The translations under genes were made by a program, and so were the position numbers. Positions 11,760 to 23,920 of a stretch of DNA of 64,000 nucleotides are shown here, piece after piece; the first letter of the stretch is position 1, and each line of letters starts with the position of its first letter. The notes under the pieces were generated by a model, which worked only from the letters and a program-made list of their open reading frames with translations, searched no databases and had not been told where the DNA came from. The stretch covers positions 2,810,567-2,874,566 of the forward strand of contig JAJEKV010000028.1 of NCBI GenBank assembly GCA_021234155.1. Direction: 5' to 3'. This DNA comes from Isoetes taiwanensis (lineage: Eukaryota; Streptophyta; Lycopodiopsida; Isoetales; Isoetaceae).

Positions 11760-12440
11760 CCCTGGAAGAATTGGGATACTTGTAGTCTGCTCTACAGCAA
11801 AGTAGAGTCACTCTTCTGGAGCAATTCAAGGGCATTTCAGGAGTGGCTGGACTTGGGCTAAAAGAGCTTGCGGCTTTCAGGAAAAAGAAGGAGAAGATCA
11901 ATGCTCTTGCCGACATAGATGTTGTCTCCACGCAAGATGTGGTTGACGCTAGCACAAAATTCTAACAGCTCTAGAGGACTCCACAATTCCAATTGTCGAC
12001 CATGCAAGACTGAAGAAAGATTTCTAGGATGGACAAGGAAGGAGCACTCTGGAGCATGAAAAGAATAATAGGATCGTGAACGAGGACAATAAAAAGAGAG
12101 CGGGGAATACACTCGATGAAGATACTAACGAGGAAGAAGAGACCCAGGGTGATGAGAAGGAAGTTGAACATTGCAACTTTCCTAACCGATATGCCCTTAA
12201 CCAATTGGGCAAACCCATCTAGACTTTTATGAGTAGTCGCTTCTATTCATTTATGCTGGTGTCTCGAGAATGTGACACCAAGATCCACTCGAGCGATCTC
12301 CCACGGATCCTTTACAATCTCTCCCACTAGAACTATGCTCGCCCTCAAGCATCACAGTGCCATAGATCACACCATCCCATGGTGTCCAAGACCAAGCCAT
12401 GACCAATCTGGGATTGGGTCGCCATTATTGACACTGAAGA
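11760..12440. repeat. family B repeat, copy 1 (uninterrupted)
   Basis: Matches 14128-14401 plus 16418-16790 when the insertion between them is removed. On + it reads LLEQFKGISGVAGLGLKELA and later a short acidic run NEEEETQGDEK. On - the distal part reads WIEATTHKSLDGFAQLVKG. Neither strand gives a continuous frame, and I do not recognise the product. The repeat probably derives from a coding element that has decayed. Confidence 0.65.
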
Positions 12441-12499
12441 AAGCACTTCTGTGTGATTACGAGTACTTTATCCATCTTGATGAGGAGTTATGGATCAGA

Positions 12500-13060
12500 G
12501 AGTGAAGCAGATGGCATAACTATTTGTAGATGGTCATCTAAAAGATGAGAAGGGTGAGAAGATAGATGTCAAGGACCATCTCAGAGTGTTCACCAATAAC
12601 TTCTATAGGCCCCTCAGATCCATGCAACCCTCGAATCTGCAGAGACTTATTGAGAAGATCATAGGAGACATAACCTGGATGAAGTGTAGCCCCTCATACA
12701 GTGGCCAAGGAGTTTAAAACAAGGGCGGAGGATTTGAAGAAGATTAGTATAGTCGAGAGGGTACTCATGATGTATCGAAAGGATGTGAATAAAATGAAAG
12801 TTCAGACTATTGCAGAGGTAAGGGAACAATACCCTATATCCACAAAGAACTTGCTACTCATGGTCGCTATAGTGTTTCGACATGGGTAGGAAGCAGAGAG
12901 AAGGTGAAAAAAGACATCCTACCTCAAAACTTGGTGGCCAAGGTAAACGAATATCTTGAAGGTAATCCAAAGGAAGAGGGCAAATCATTCCAATGCTATC
13001 ATGTGAGTCCTCAAGGCACAAAGGTAATGAGTAATCACATCGGCAAGTATAGTTGATTGT
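12500..13060 (+). pseudogene. unrecognised decayed coding region
   Basis: In one + frame, with isolated stops, the sequence is strongly protein-like: DGHLKDEKGEKIDVKDHLRV, then FTNNFYRPLRSMQPSNLQRL and IEKIIGDITWMK near 12530-12690, and VKKDILPQNLVAKVNEYLEG and SFQCYHVSPQGTKVMSNHIG near 12905-13045. Another frame (12701-12889) gives EFKTRAEDLKKISIVERVLM. The mixture suggests an old frameshifted gene, likely of a transposon next to family B. I know no family with this sequence. Confidence 0.4.
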
Positions 13061-14127
13061 GACTTTAGAAACGTGAAGAGTGGAAAAGGAAGATTACCAA
13101 AAATTCCTTGATCGATAAGCATCTTGATGCACAAACAACTCTATTGGGTTGTGGCATTTGTGTTTTCGGATGGATACAACCAATGTCTCTCTCGCGAATG
13201 AAATCTATAGATGGAGACAAAGGTCAAAGGCAGATTGGCATGTGTTAAGATCCCCAGAGTGAAGAGCTCTGCCTCTTCAAGAGTTAAAGAGGTCATCGTT
13301 AGTTCTTATGATACATTTTAAGAGTGCCCGGCATCGGGTGACGTTTGAAAACGGAGGTTGATCTTTGCTTCATCGGTCTAGACCATACCCAAGAGTATGT
13401 AAAGCTTCCTTCCTATCTACATACCATATTTTAGGTTCACAAGAAAATGCGGATTCTGATTATGCTAATAGGTATATTGAAAACAAAAAGTATGATTAAA
13501 TTGGACGATCACACCCAATTTGGTACGCTTTGTCTCCCAAAGATTATCACTTTTACAAATAAATTTGTACCAAATTGGGTGACCGCAGAATTTGGTATGC
13601 TTTGTCTTCCAAAGATCGCCACTTTAGGATTAAGTTTGGTGGTCCTTAGCATGCTAGCCTATATACCGATAGTTTTAAATAAAGTTGAGTGAAATTGGGC
13701 TGCCCAATTTTATTTATACATCTTCTTCTTACTAAATTATTTGCATATATCATGTTGCTAGTTTTATCATCCTTGGGTGAAAAGAACCAGTGGTACATCT
13801 TGGATTGTGTGCTCTTTTGCCGAGCCAGCTAGATGCAAAGACCTACACCTACTTGATAAGGAAGCTTATGATGGAGGGATATGAGGTCGTTGACTTCTTT
13901 TTAGATGGAGCTTTTAGTTGGGCCGCACGATGCAAGCTACTGAGTCTTTTCTTTTGAGAAGGAACATAAGATGCAGACCAAGCTACCACTATTTTTTGAG
14001 CAGTTTGAGATCATGTTGCACGAGGAGAAAACAGGAGAACGTATAAGATTGCACAACAATGTAATAAGAAAGCCAGGCAACTCAAAGGATGTCATAGAGG
14101 ATCCAGAGCCACGACCTCATCCCTACT
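13061..14127. other. mostly featureless; short tandem duplication
   Basis: Contains a two-unit imperfect repeat at about 13516-13650 (words aatttggtacgctttgtct and aatttggtatgctttgtct, about 75 bases apart). A short open stretch at 13971-14127 (QTKLPLFFEQFEIMLHEEKT) runs into family B copy 2. Nothing else is recognisable. Confidence 0.35.
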
Positions 14128-14401
14128 TCGTGGAAGAATATGGGAAACGGTACCGCTCTATAGGAAAGTAGAGTCACTCTTCTCGAGCAATTCAAGGGCA
14201 TTTCAGAAGTGGTTGGACTTGGGCTGAAAGAGCTTGAGCTTTTGGGAAAAAGAAGGAGAAGATCAATGCTCTTTGACGACATAGACGTAGTCTCCACGCA
14301 GGTTGTGGTTGATGATAGCACAAAATTCTACAGCTCCTTGAAGAGGACCCCATAGTTCCAATTGTCGACCATGCAAGACTGAAGAAAGATTTATAGGATG
14401 G
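14128..14401. repeat. family B repeat, copy 2, left half
   Basis: Matches the first part of copy 1 (11760-12035) up to the word gatggacaag, where a 2-kb insertion begins. The right half resumes at 16418 with caaggaaggagcac, as in copy 1. Confidence 0.75.
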
Positions 14402-16417
14402 ACAAGATAAGATAAGATAAGATAAGATAAGATATAAGATAAGATAAGATAAGATAAGATAAGATAAGATAAGATAAGATAAGTTTTTTATCGTCCACGA
14501 GAACCCTATCGGGTTATGGGACCAGAACAAAGAAAGAGGGCATGAGCCACCCAACAGAACAAAAAGGCCTAAGCCTAAACAAAGTACAGCATGGATACGA
14601 AGCCCCGTAACAAAACATGAAAGAAATAACAAAAAGAGCTAACTAATAAGGCACTATGCATATCCCAAACCAAGGGTGCTTCGCCGCTGGTCGCTGAATG
14701 ATAGTTGTGCCCCTCCGTGACATCGCCCATTTGTTACGCGATCCGAGCCTCTCGGGACTTTACACAACTTCCCCGCCGCCTAGTTAATCAGACAGGGAGA
14801 GATCCTCCTAAACAGAGAATCTAGTATTCTTCAAATGACCGTGGTGTTGGAGCACATATAAATCATTCCGAGAGGTCTTTGAAGTGTCGATTATATGACG
14901 AGGTCTGTGACGGCCTTTGGGCCCCAACTCACCCGCTATGGCAATACTAATAGGCATTTGAATGTGCATGATATCGTGAAAAAATTTGTAACTTGTTCAA
15001 AGATTCGAAAGCAAGAGTCCGCTTTGATAGCCCCACTATCGTGATTAAGGCCTTCGTCTTGCTCGGGATCGCCTATCGGTGATGGACCCGCTCCCCATGC
15101 TTGTGAAAATCAGGTAATGCGTGCACAAACTCGGAGTTACCCGTACACATCGGGCCATTATGGTATCCTTGCATTAGGCCGGAGCCGCCCGAAGTCCCGC
15201 ATCGTGCTCATGTCAGGACCTAGATCGGGCCTCAGTGCATTCCGCCCGTCGAGTTCTAGATCACCAGATATCGCTATCTCTCATCCGCGGCCGGGAGAGG
15301 GTGGTGGCTCTGTAGGGAATTCGGCAGGGTCTTGGAAGAAAGCGTAATCAGTATTTGAAGGAATTGCTGAGCTTCTATCATAACAGTAGGGGCAAACATT
15401 GTCTGTTCCATGGCAGGAGATAGTGTATCATGATTTGTTGCTGAGAGACTTGGGCAAAGTTTATCTCTGATTTCAAAGAACTGCTTGAGAAGATCCCCAC
15501 CAGGTGTGCTAGAATTTTTACATCGAGCCCGTCTGGTCATGGCGTAAAACCTTCCAAGCGAGCATGCCACTAGAGCTGGTGCTGCTGTATATTGAGCTAT
15601 GAAAAACTCAGAGAAAAAACTCAGAATCGTATTTTGGGATATCAGAAGACCAAAGCTATGGCAGAGGCTTGTGGAACAAAGCTGAAGCACAAGTTGTGAA
15701 AATAAAAGCTGCTATGCTGGTTAACGGAAAATGAAAGCCTGTTTCCTTCTTTTTGGGACACAAAATTGTCTAAAAGAATCAAAAGCAATCCAAAACCTGA
15801 TATGACGAAAATATGTGCTAGTCTTGCCGATGATGTGCTGAATCCTTGTGCAGAAAGGGGGGATCTTGGGCAGGCGGTTATGGGCCAAATCCTGCAAGTC
15901 GTGGCTGAAGCAATCTACATGGCAAAATATGGAGACAAATTCGTGGCCGCATGGGATTGATTACAAGGCAAATATTTGGCTGGGCTGTGTATGCTGGGGT
16001 TTTGATTGCATCTTCGACATGCCGAAATGATTTAATTGATGCCTGATTCTTGATGTTGTTGATGCTGCACTATATGATCTGATCTGACCTACATGATCGT
16101 GGATAAAAGGCAAGCCGAAGTTATGTCTGTGCTATTATGCTGGACCATGTCTGTGCTATGCTAGACCAAAGAAAATCAAAGCTAGGACAATTCGAATCAA
16201 AGCTAAGAAGAAGATCAAAGAACCTGTGCGGCATGTATTGATGCGGAACTGTTGCAATCGGGTAACCGATTTTGGATGTGCAAGTACTGGAAGGACCGTG
16301 CTGGAGGCCGTTTAAGGCTGGAGTGAACTCTGAGTTCCTGTGTTGTGTGCTCGGTGTGGCTTCTGGCTAGTCCGAGCAGACTCACATGGATGTGAGCGGG
16401 CCTGGGTGCTCAGGCAG
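14398..16417 (-). mobile_element. LINE-like insertion with (TTATC)n tail
   Basis: Inserted into family B copy 2; the word caag borders both sides (14398-14401 and 16418-16421), a possible short target duplication. On the minus strand the element ends with AACCCGATAGGGTT (14502-14515), then CGTGGACGATAAAA and a (TTATC)n microsatellite covering 14401-14483. The same hairpin-plus-GTGGACGATAAAA end is seen in the LINE at 47.3 kb, so this is a 3' end of the same or a sister family. The body has two open stretches (minus 15690-15274 and plus 15766-15960) that I cannot assign, and no reverse transcriptase motif, so it may be chimeric or a non-autonomous relative. Confidence 0.55.
14401..14483. repeat. 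(ATAAG)n microsatellite
   Basis: About 16 units of the pentamer gataa/ataag with one irregular unit. It lies exactly at the edge of the insertion, as the simple-repeat tail of a non-LTR retrotransposon would. Confidence 0.9.
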
Positions 16418-16990
16418 GCAAGGAAGGAGCACTCTAGAGCATGAAAAGGATAATAGGATCATGAACGAGAACTTCAATAAAAAGAGAGCGGGGAATACAC
16501 TCGATGAAGATACTAGCGAGGAAGAAGAGACCCGAGGTGATGAGAAGTTGAACATTGCAACATTCTTTATTGACATGTCCTTAACCAAATGGGTAAAACC
16601 ATCTAGACGTTTATGAGTAGCCGCTTCTACCCATTTATCTGTGGTGTCGAGAAGATCACCAAGATCTATTGCGGTCTCCCATGGGTCGATTACAATCTCT
16701 CCCACTAGAACTATGCTCGCCCTCGAGCATCATAAAGTTACATAGACCACACCATTCCATGGTGTCCAAGACCAAGCCATGATCTACCGTCAATGATATA
16801 TTAGGGTCATATTTGCCCCCATAGAGACTTAAACCTTGCTCGACGATACCAAATCTAATTTTCCTAATTGACATGCCTTTAACCAACTGGGCAAAACCAT
16901 CTAGACATTGATGAGTAGGCGCTTGTACCCATTGTAAATGGGGAACGCTAAAACCAAGATCCACACAAGTAGTCTCCCATGGGTAAAGTT
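16418..16990. repeat. family B repeat, copy 2, right half, with internal duplication
   Basis: 16418-16790 continues family B. A part of it (about 16567-16700) recurs at about 16867-16990, 300 bases later: both hold the words accatctagac and tctcccatgggt. The minus strand is protein-like in both units (WVEAATHKRLDGFTHLVKDM and WVQAPTHQCLDGFAQLVKGM), which argues that the coding sense of family B is minus and that the unit is repeated in the ancestral protein. Confidence 0.6.
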
Positions 16991-17983
16991 ACAAACATGA
17001 TGAAGAGAAACATAAAGACTATGAGGCAGTAAAATGTCTCTTTTGAAAATGGGCTATTTGCCTCAATGGTGCGCAGTGGAACATAACTGGAAGTCTAGCC
17101 AAAGGAGGTGCTGGTGAGAACTATGAAAATTACTCGTAAAATGGACCTCAAATGTCCGTCCAATTTGATTTGTCTAACCCAATTTGATAATATTAACCTC
17201 AAACCATGGATATATTATTTTTAGATGTATGAATAACTTTTTGAACCTCAAATCTCTATTTTCTTTTATAAGATTAACTTTTGTTGGTGCCTAGTTCCAT
17301 GAATTTATTGAGTGAATGTATTTTATTTTGCCTAGATGTATGAATAACTTTTTGATGTCGATTATTCTATTTTTTTTTATAAGATTAACTTTTGTTGGTC
17401 TGCCTCTGTTCCATGAATTTATTGATCTTGTTTTTTGCCCTACAATGTCTTAACGGCCCTACTATATTGGATAATCACCTAATTTGAGGTAGCCAAATGC
17501 CACATCTTTTCCTCTACTCATTTGCCGCAAAGCCAATTTTCTCAGCTTCATGCAACATATTTTAGCTTTATCGGAATAGTTTGGGATCAAAATGGACCAA
17601 TGGAAAGTCCATGACAGTCTTGTTTTCCAGAGCCATTTCATGACCTCAAACAATTTGCAAGTCATAACTTCAGGGTTGCAGATAACTAGGTTTGTTTAAG
17701 TATCCTTTCTGTTTGGTGGATTTGTGAGTACATGGGTCTACTTTATATTTTAAAGCCTCATGCATAAGCTATGGGCTTTGAGTTTTGAAGTTCTTATATT
17801 GAGATTGGAGTTTGAAAGTCTCATGTATGGAGCTATTGAGAGGCCACCATGTTTTTTTATTTCTCGAGAAACTTCTAGTGAAGGCTACAAGGCCAGTAGA
17901 TTCGATTCCTCTCAATTTGTTGTTTTTGTTTCTTCAGTTTGTTTTTTCCTATTTGTTCCCTAGATTTTACGGAAAATGATGGT
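16991..17983. other. AT-rich, two-unit tandem repeat
   Basis: Two imperfect units of about 112 bases at about 17222-17430 share gatgtatgaataactttttg and cttttgttggt. A minus open stretch at 17462-17665 (WTFHWSILIPNYSDKAK) is unassigned. Nothing else is supported. Confidence 0.4.
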
Positions 17984-19630
17984 AGCTCTCTGCAGTTTAT
18001 TATAGCCTGACCAAGCAGGCTGCACCTATTTAAATGGCACAATAGTTTAATCATTAGTTATAACTTCAAAATTTTGTCGATGATTTGTGTACACCATATC
18101 TAGTATTTTCAAGAAATAAAAAGGAACCACCTTAGGTGAAGATTCCCCCTATTTTTCCAATTTAAGGCTTGGAAAAAATAAATGAAAAAGGCATTATTGT
18201 TCACTCCTTATTGTTTTTTTAAGGTCATTAGATCTCAGCACATTCCTTAGAATATGTCAGATCCAAGGTTGGAAAATATACATCTCAAACCCACGTATTA
18301 AAAAATGCTCTCTATATGGAAAGTAACACCTATAAAAATATGTTTTCAAAAAAAAAGAATACATGGCGCTTTGGACCGCTGCAAGTGAACTTAACATAGC
18401 GATGCATCTGCAAAAAATCCAGAACATAGCTTTTCAGCAAGTGGAATTTGTGCAAGCGGTGGAAACATGCTTCTCCACAAAGCAAGCTGGTTGGATTTGT
18501 TGAAGCAAGCAAAGGAATTTGTCAAAGAAGTAGACTGGATTGGTATTGTCCAATCTATCGGCTTCCACAGATCTATCGCTAATCTAAGCAACCACCAACC
18601 TATTGCCTTCCATAGTTGTATCGTGATTATGCAGAGAGCCATTTCTTTCTCCTCAAACAAGAAGGCCACGTGCAAATTCTATTCTAAATGGGAATCATTA
18701 AACACAAGCAAAAATAAAAGGCTAACCTCCCTTTTTTGCTAAACTATTACCATAATCTTACTCCTGCGATAATTTAGCAACCTTAATAGCATCTATCTTG
18801 TTGATTTGAGTTTTTCGGTCCGGTGAGAAACATTTTTAAAATTTATTCTAAGTTATTTTTCTAAGATTTTAGGGAGTTTGAGTGCCGGATCAATTTTCGA
18901 TATTCCAAAAATCGTAGAACTTTTTTGGTCAATATGGGAAATGGGTGTGTGATTGTTATTGTTATAGTGCCGTGCACGTTGATCGTGACCCAATTAAATG
19001 GAAAAAAATGTGGATGGATGGATTGATTCAAGTCGGTCTGGCATGCAGATATTTCTTTAATGGATATGTGCGGCAAAGTTCGGGTCCTCTGGCTAAAGCT
19101 CCGGGTAAATCATTGGCCTTCTGTAAGCCCATGTCTTCAAATTTTAGTCTTTACATCTTTTTTAGGCTTTGGAATTTGTCTTTCAAGGCCTTAACATCAA
19201 GTGAATGAACATTTGATTTGGTGTAAGGAAATTGCATTGTGGCCTTTTGTTTCTCTCACTTAGGGCCAAAGAGTCAGCTATGTCGTTTTAGGTTTGTTCT
19301 TAAACTGGCTTTGGCCAATGCAGAATCTAGATGCTTCTTTCATTGCTTGCAGAGCTTTGGGTCCCTCTACCATGGTCCAATTTGTTGTTTCTTTATCATG
19401 CTCCTCTATTTTTGCACAATGCTTGAGAAGATGGTTTTTTCTAATGAGGTGCTTGTGGCAAATGGATTACCATGCCTCATTTTTGTTCATTGTCATTTTT
19501 AGACAAAAATCAAAACATTTCTTAATCAAGTACCAGATGAACAAAAGATTACATATTCAATCTCTTGGCTGCTCATGTTCAGTAGTCCACGGTATGTATC
19601 CATTTCATGTCTTAATTGATTATCCTGCCC
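17984..19630. repeat. family A repeat, copy 2
   Basis: Close direct copy of 4000-5650, starting agctctctgcag. It stops at gattatcctgcc where the MITE (19631 onward) begins, so the 3' part seen in copies 1 and 3 is lost or displaced. Confidence 0.8.
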
Positions 19631-19955
19631 CAAAAATTTACAATACATGTACAAAATTAACACCATTGAGTACATTCTCTCAAACCTTATAGTATTTTGC
19701 AAACCTTAATATACAGTATACAAAAACTTGTACGTGCATACCCCACAAACGAGGATCGCTATGTACGGTCCAGATCTTAGAATAAAGGGCAAATATGCCC
19801 ATCCGACAGCTCTCGTTGCCCAGAGTAACCCCCCATGTGAATATGCACCCAAACCAAAGGGGGTTTAAGGGGGATTTTAATTTAAATGTGTTAAATGCAA
19901 TGGTTTGTGTTAATAATGTTAATGGTTTATGTTAACTAATTTTTTTTTTACAAAA
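19631..19955 (-). mobile_element. family M MITE, copy lacking one terminal repeat
   Basis: Core and one terminal inverted repeat of the element that is complete at 49608-50063, in opposite orientation. The remaining arm reads gaatatgcacccaaaccaaa and aagggggattttaatttaaa. The other arm is missing at the junction with family A. Confidence 0.7.
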
Positions 19956-20260
19956 TACTTGCTAGGGTCTAATCTAGCAAATACTATACTTCAAGAACTA
20001 AACCTAGTTAGAAATTGAGAATTTCCTTAAGGATGGTGTAGGGGTGTAGATATAGACATTACCTAATACTCTAATGATGGATGATGTATCATAGCCTCAC
20101 AAATCTAACAAACAAGAGGTGCTCAAATTATAAAAACGGAAGCATTGCATAGAATTAGACATATAATATGATACCAATATACCAATACAAGGGCAGTTGC
20201 CACATAAACATCAAATTGTAGGCCAAAATAAATGGCGCAGTCACGAAATATCTTACCCTC

Positions 20261-20467
20261 TCAAAAAGAGATGGAATTTGCGGATACATCAAAGATGCTA
20301 ACAAAAGTAACTTTGTTTGGCCTTTTGCTTTCCCTTTCGATCTCGACAATGAGTTTTAATGCCTCATTTTTACAACCATGCTGGGCATAAGAAGATATCA
20401 TTGCAATCCACAAGAAACCATCCCTGCATCTTTCATACTTCAGACTTTCTATACATGTTAAAAGCAA
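20261..20467 (-). pseudogene. PPR gene fragment
   Basis: One minus-strand frame contains one PPR repeat: WIAMISSYAQHGCKNEALKL followed by RPNKVTFVSIFDVSANS, the usual P-type motif with the PNKVTF turn. The sequence before and after is not PPR-like, so only one or two of the 35-residue repeats survive. It is separate from the larger PPR gene at 30.8-33.1 kb. Confidence 0.6.
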
Positions 20468-21893
20468 TGACCCTTGGAAAGAAAGTTTGAACTCGGTTGT
20501 TTCTCCCTAGAATGGCAAGTAATGTCGATTATCAATTTAAGTTTTCAGTTTCTAGATGTCTACATATAATTGCAGCATTAAACTCAATCTCGTAATTGGC
20601 AGCAGTCCAGATCCAGGATTGAAATGCAGTGCTTGGATCCACTAAACGTCCCCAAGTGTCCCATCTTCTACTTGGTATAACATAAATCACCTATATATAA
20701 CACTGCCTATCCATTGTTCCCTAAATAATGTTGAAGCGTAATCAATAAAGAGATTGTCTGACCAAGGTCCCCTATAAATATTATTTTCCTTTTAGTATCA
20801 AGCCTATGCCCTATCTATGCATTTGCCACATAATCAATATATTACACACAAATGCCTATGTTCAAGGCTTATAATGGTTCATTAGCTGCAGTAGAAATGT
20901 CATCAAAATGACAGGTCCTGAGTGAATTCAAGTTCCACTAATTCATCTCATTAAGTCTTCTGTGAAACCATTAATGGTTCTAAAAAAGTCAATTATACTC
21001 ATCAATGATGCCAAACGTGTAAGCTACTTATGAACCAACCCCTAGACAATGTAATGGTATGAAGCTCATGCTTGCAAGGAAAGCAAATGAATTGATAAGT
21101 TTGAAGAATATTACATATTGCTTTTCAAGGTGGCCTTTCGCCCCATCCTTTATTTCTGCCTCTGCCAAAGCCCCTGCCAAGGTTGGACTATAAATTAATG
21201 CACCAGTTTGTCAAGAAAATTACATCTTGAAGAAGCAAAAAGAAAATGGATTTCTTCAAACAGCTAAGATATTGTCTTCCGTATCCAAGTTGAAGATCAC
21301 AATGAGGATTGAAATGATTTCTCTGGGCCCAATACTTCCCTAATAGATTATACATTGCAATATTCAAACAGGCAATAGAATAGTCTCTAGAGGAAGGTTA
21401 TAATGCTAGATATTCTTGCTAGATAATCATGAACTTGTACAAACCTGACTCCATAAAAAAACTTAAATCACATAACTCCCCATGGCCGCATCTTAGATCT
21501 GAAAATAAATTATGGATGCATCCCATGAATTGAAAGCCTTCTCCCGAACCAAGCATCAAGACATTCTCTCAGAATCTTTCCCCGGCCTTGCTCTAAAGGC
21601 TACGGCATCAAACCTCAAGATTTTTTGGAATAAGGTGAATGTAGATCTCTTATGGGTCTGGTCCCAACAGAGTGTCGCCATAGCCGTGCTTGCTTCGAAG
21701 ACCTAATTGATTTCTGTAAGAAAATTCAGGCATCAGACTGAGAAACAAAAACCAACTGAGAAACAATACCTGGTTTCCGCGGTGGCTACCGGAAGCAAAA
21801 GCCCCTTGCTTTCCGGGTTTGCAAAAGCCCCTTGCTTTCCCGGGTTTGAAGCAAAAATTAGACTAATTGTTAATCTGACGAGTAGTTTCATGC
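20468..21893. other. no supported gene; intron-like or intergenic sequence
   Basis: AT-rich. At about 21787-21846 a 27-base unit (gcaaaagccccttgctttcc) is present twice in tandem. If the PEP carboxylase exons at 21894-22224 belong to a gene on the minus strand, this is where its next exons should be, but the expected glycine-rich active-site block is not seen. Confidence 0.35.
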
Positions 21894-22224
21894 CTTTTTC
21901 AAAGCACTGCTAACACGTCGCAAATACTGAGGCACTGCCTTCCACAATGACTGCTCAACAATGTAAAGTCCTGTAGGAAGTGTTACATTTTAGGCTTAAC
22001 CTCAATGATAAAACAAACAAGAATACCTGATCGTGCTTCATCCACTGGAGTAGGTTTTTGCCGGCGCAGCTCATCCGATTGCCATAATGCATTTGCCATA
22101 ATGTTGTGATTTCTCTGACCTGTCGAATAGCAACATCAAAAAAGATGGCTCACAATTGGGTGTGAGTTTAGTATAGCAAAGCAAAGGTTTATACCAAATC
22201 TTCAATAAGAAGCTCTGGCTTCAG
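21894..22224 (-). pseudogene. PPC4: bacterial-type PEP carboxylase exon cluster
   Basis: Three minus-strand exon-like blocks with good splice sites. Block a (22224-22195) reads LKPELLIEDL and ends at a GT donor. Block b (22119-22027) starts after an AG and encodes VREITTLWQ and SDELRRQKPTPVDEARS. Block c (21970-21894) starts after ctacag and encodes GLYIVEQSLWKAVPQYLRRV then SSALKK. The VDEA...VEQSLWKAVP.YLRR pattern is that of bacterial-type PEP carboxylase (the PPC4 group of plants), which adds CO2 to phosphoenolpyruvate to make oxaloacetate. Block b carries a 14-base tandem duplication (attatggcaaatgc, minus strand) that shifts the frame. The conserved block that should follow block c (GSWMGGDRDGNP in the family) is missing and a TGA comes at once. 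I read it as a broken or captured fragment. Confidence 0.8.
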
Positions 22225-22329
22225 AGGTAGCAAATCCATAGAGCCCTCCCGCCATCTGCCATTCTCAGAACCCTAAAACCCCTAAAATGGTCGACCCTAA
22301 AGTGGAAGAGCCCGAGCCTTGCATGCCTA

Positions 22330-22543
22330 GCATTTTTTTTCATCTTTCTTTAACCAAAAATTAGATACAAGGGTAAATGACTACCGTCGGATTATTGAAA
22401 CCAACCCAAATCAATGAACAAAAAATGGCGCACTCTAGAAATACTATTTAGTATGACTCCATGAATACAACGCCGAAATCATAGGAAAACCATATGAAAA
22501 AACATATAAAACCACCAAAAAAACCCCCTGTTATTTTACTTCA
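22330..22543 (-). repeat. family T repeat terminus
   Basis: On the minus strand it starts gtaaaataacaggggg and continues into a worn version of the sequence at 57366 (ggttttcctatgatttcg). It directly abuts a family A piece at 22544. Confidence 0.5.
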
Positions 22544-22757
22544 TTTTTGTTCAAGATGTAATTCATATTTGATGATCACCTGTGAAATTTTGAAGTGGTT
22601 AAAAGTTCTATTGCTTTTCTTCGTGGCATGTAAATACATTGTCCTAATCCACTATGCTAGCGTTACAAGGCTTTCACAATTGTGTAACAAGATTAGATTA
22701 GCGTATTCAACCTTTCTCATGTTTGTTTGTAGCAATTTCTCATCTATTCTGATGCAT
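22544..22757. repeat. family A repeat, copy 4 (partial)
   Basis: Matches about 5680-5895 of copy 1 (tgtgaaattttgaagtggtt, then gctagcgttacaaggctttc). It ends abruptly at gatgcatccatctg. Confidence 0.8.
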
Positions 22758-23920
22758 CCATCTGTACGTCTCAGCACACGCAGCCTTGTCCTTGTTCATG
22801 CACTTCAAGGCCATCAACAAGGTGCGGGAGCCTTCCATACAGCACGTGGACCTCACACCTTTGAACACAAGGGTGGACCAGGACCTCATCCATTAGCTCG
22901 ACGCCACAGAATACGTCTATCATGGCACATCTTTGGGAGCGCCTCAAATTGAAGAGGACTATGAAAAAGAGGCGAACGACGATCCGGAAGAGAAGAGTAG
23001 GCTAGCAGGAAGGATAGAAAGGCAGATCGAGAGGTATGACGAGGATATCAAAAGAGCCAATAAACCACCCATGGGCATCACTGCCTTGCCCCCTGTGGTT
23101 ATCACCATACTGTTTAGAAGAAGGGCTTAGGATCGACGAGCTCATGGGGTTGATTGCAGAAGGGCAGCAGAAGGACCTCATTGACTACACCTACTATCCC
23201 AAGAGAGGTAGCAGAACGACACTCATATGTCGGAAAGACAATATCGGATGTGGCGGCATACGAGTACATAAGGCAGATATACCACCATCACCCGCCAGTC
23301 ATCCAGGAAGAAGAGCTCCAGGCAATACAAAGCACATGTATAAGCCAGGAAGAGGCCCAAACTCTAGCCGTCCCGTCTAAGCAAGAAGCATGCGAGAAGG
23401 GTCCAACATCATCAACCTAGACAATGCAGCCACCATGTGGAGAGACCACGAAGACCTCCTGGCAGTGGATGTCTATGGCAGTGCGGCTGGGAGGAAGAGT
23501 ACGAGAATACAGCAACCAAGACAGACCTCAAAGACGAAGGCCCTTTGCTATTACCTTCCGGTCCTAAGCCAGGGCCAAATCATAGTATTTCACAAGGACT
23601 TCAGCCCAAGGGGAGAGGAGGCCGTATCACTCGTGATTGCACTAACAGGGTTTGGCCAGCACATGAGGGAGAACACGGATCACATCATTCTCTTCAAAAG
23701 ATCCGTGGTGCTCTACAGTTTGAACTTCGCCCGAGGTCACATAAGAGACGCACCCTTGACAGTAGTGGCGGCTACGGCACCTGCGCTCCCACCTCCACAA
23801 ATGGCTCGGGCACTATAAGGTAGATCGTCACAAAACATCCTATGCAACAGGGTCTTCGACTCAAGGACGTGAAGAACTTCTTCAAGTCCATGAAGGGCTC
23901 TCGACACTGAACCTTTTCTT
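22758..23920 (+). pseudogene. unrecognised degraded coding region before the chromovirus
   Basis: GC-richer than its surroundings and protein-like in shifting + frames. About 22770-23130 reads FMHFKAINKVREPSIQHVDL, GAPQIEEDYEKEANDDPEEK and RIERQIERYDEDIKRANKPP. About 23200-23400 reads ISDVAAYEYIRQIYHHHPPV and EEELQAIQSTCISQEEAQTL. About 23570-23790 reads QIIVFHKDFSPRGEEAVSLV and FKRSVVLYSLNFARGHIRDA. I do not recognise the protein. It may be a 5' reading frame of the retroelement that follows, or a separate element. Frameshifts and at least one stop show it is dead. Confidence 0.4.
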
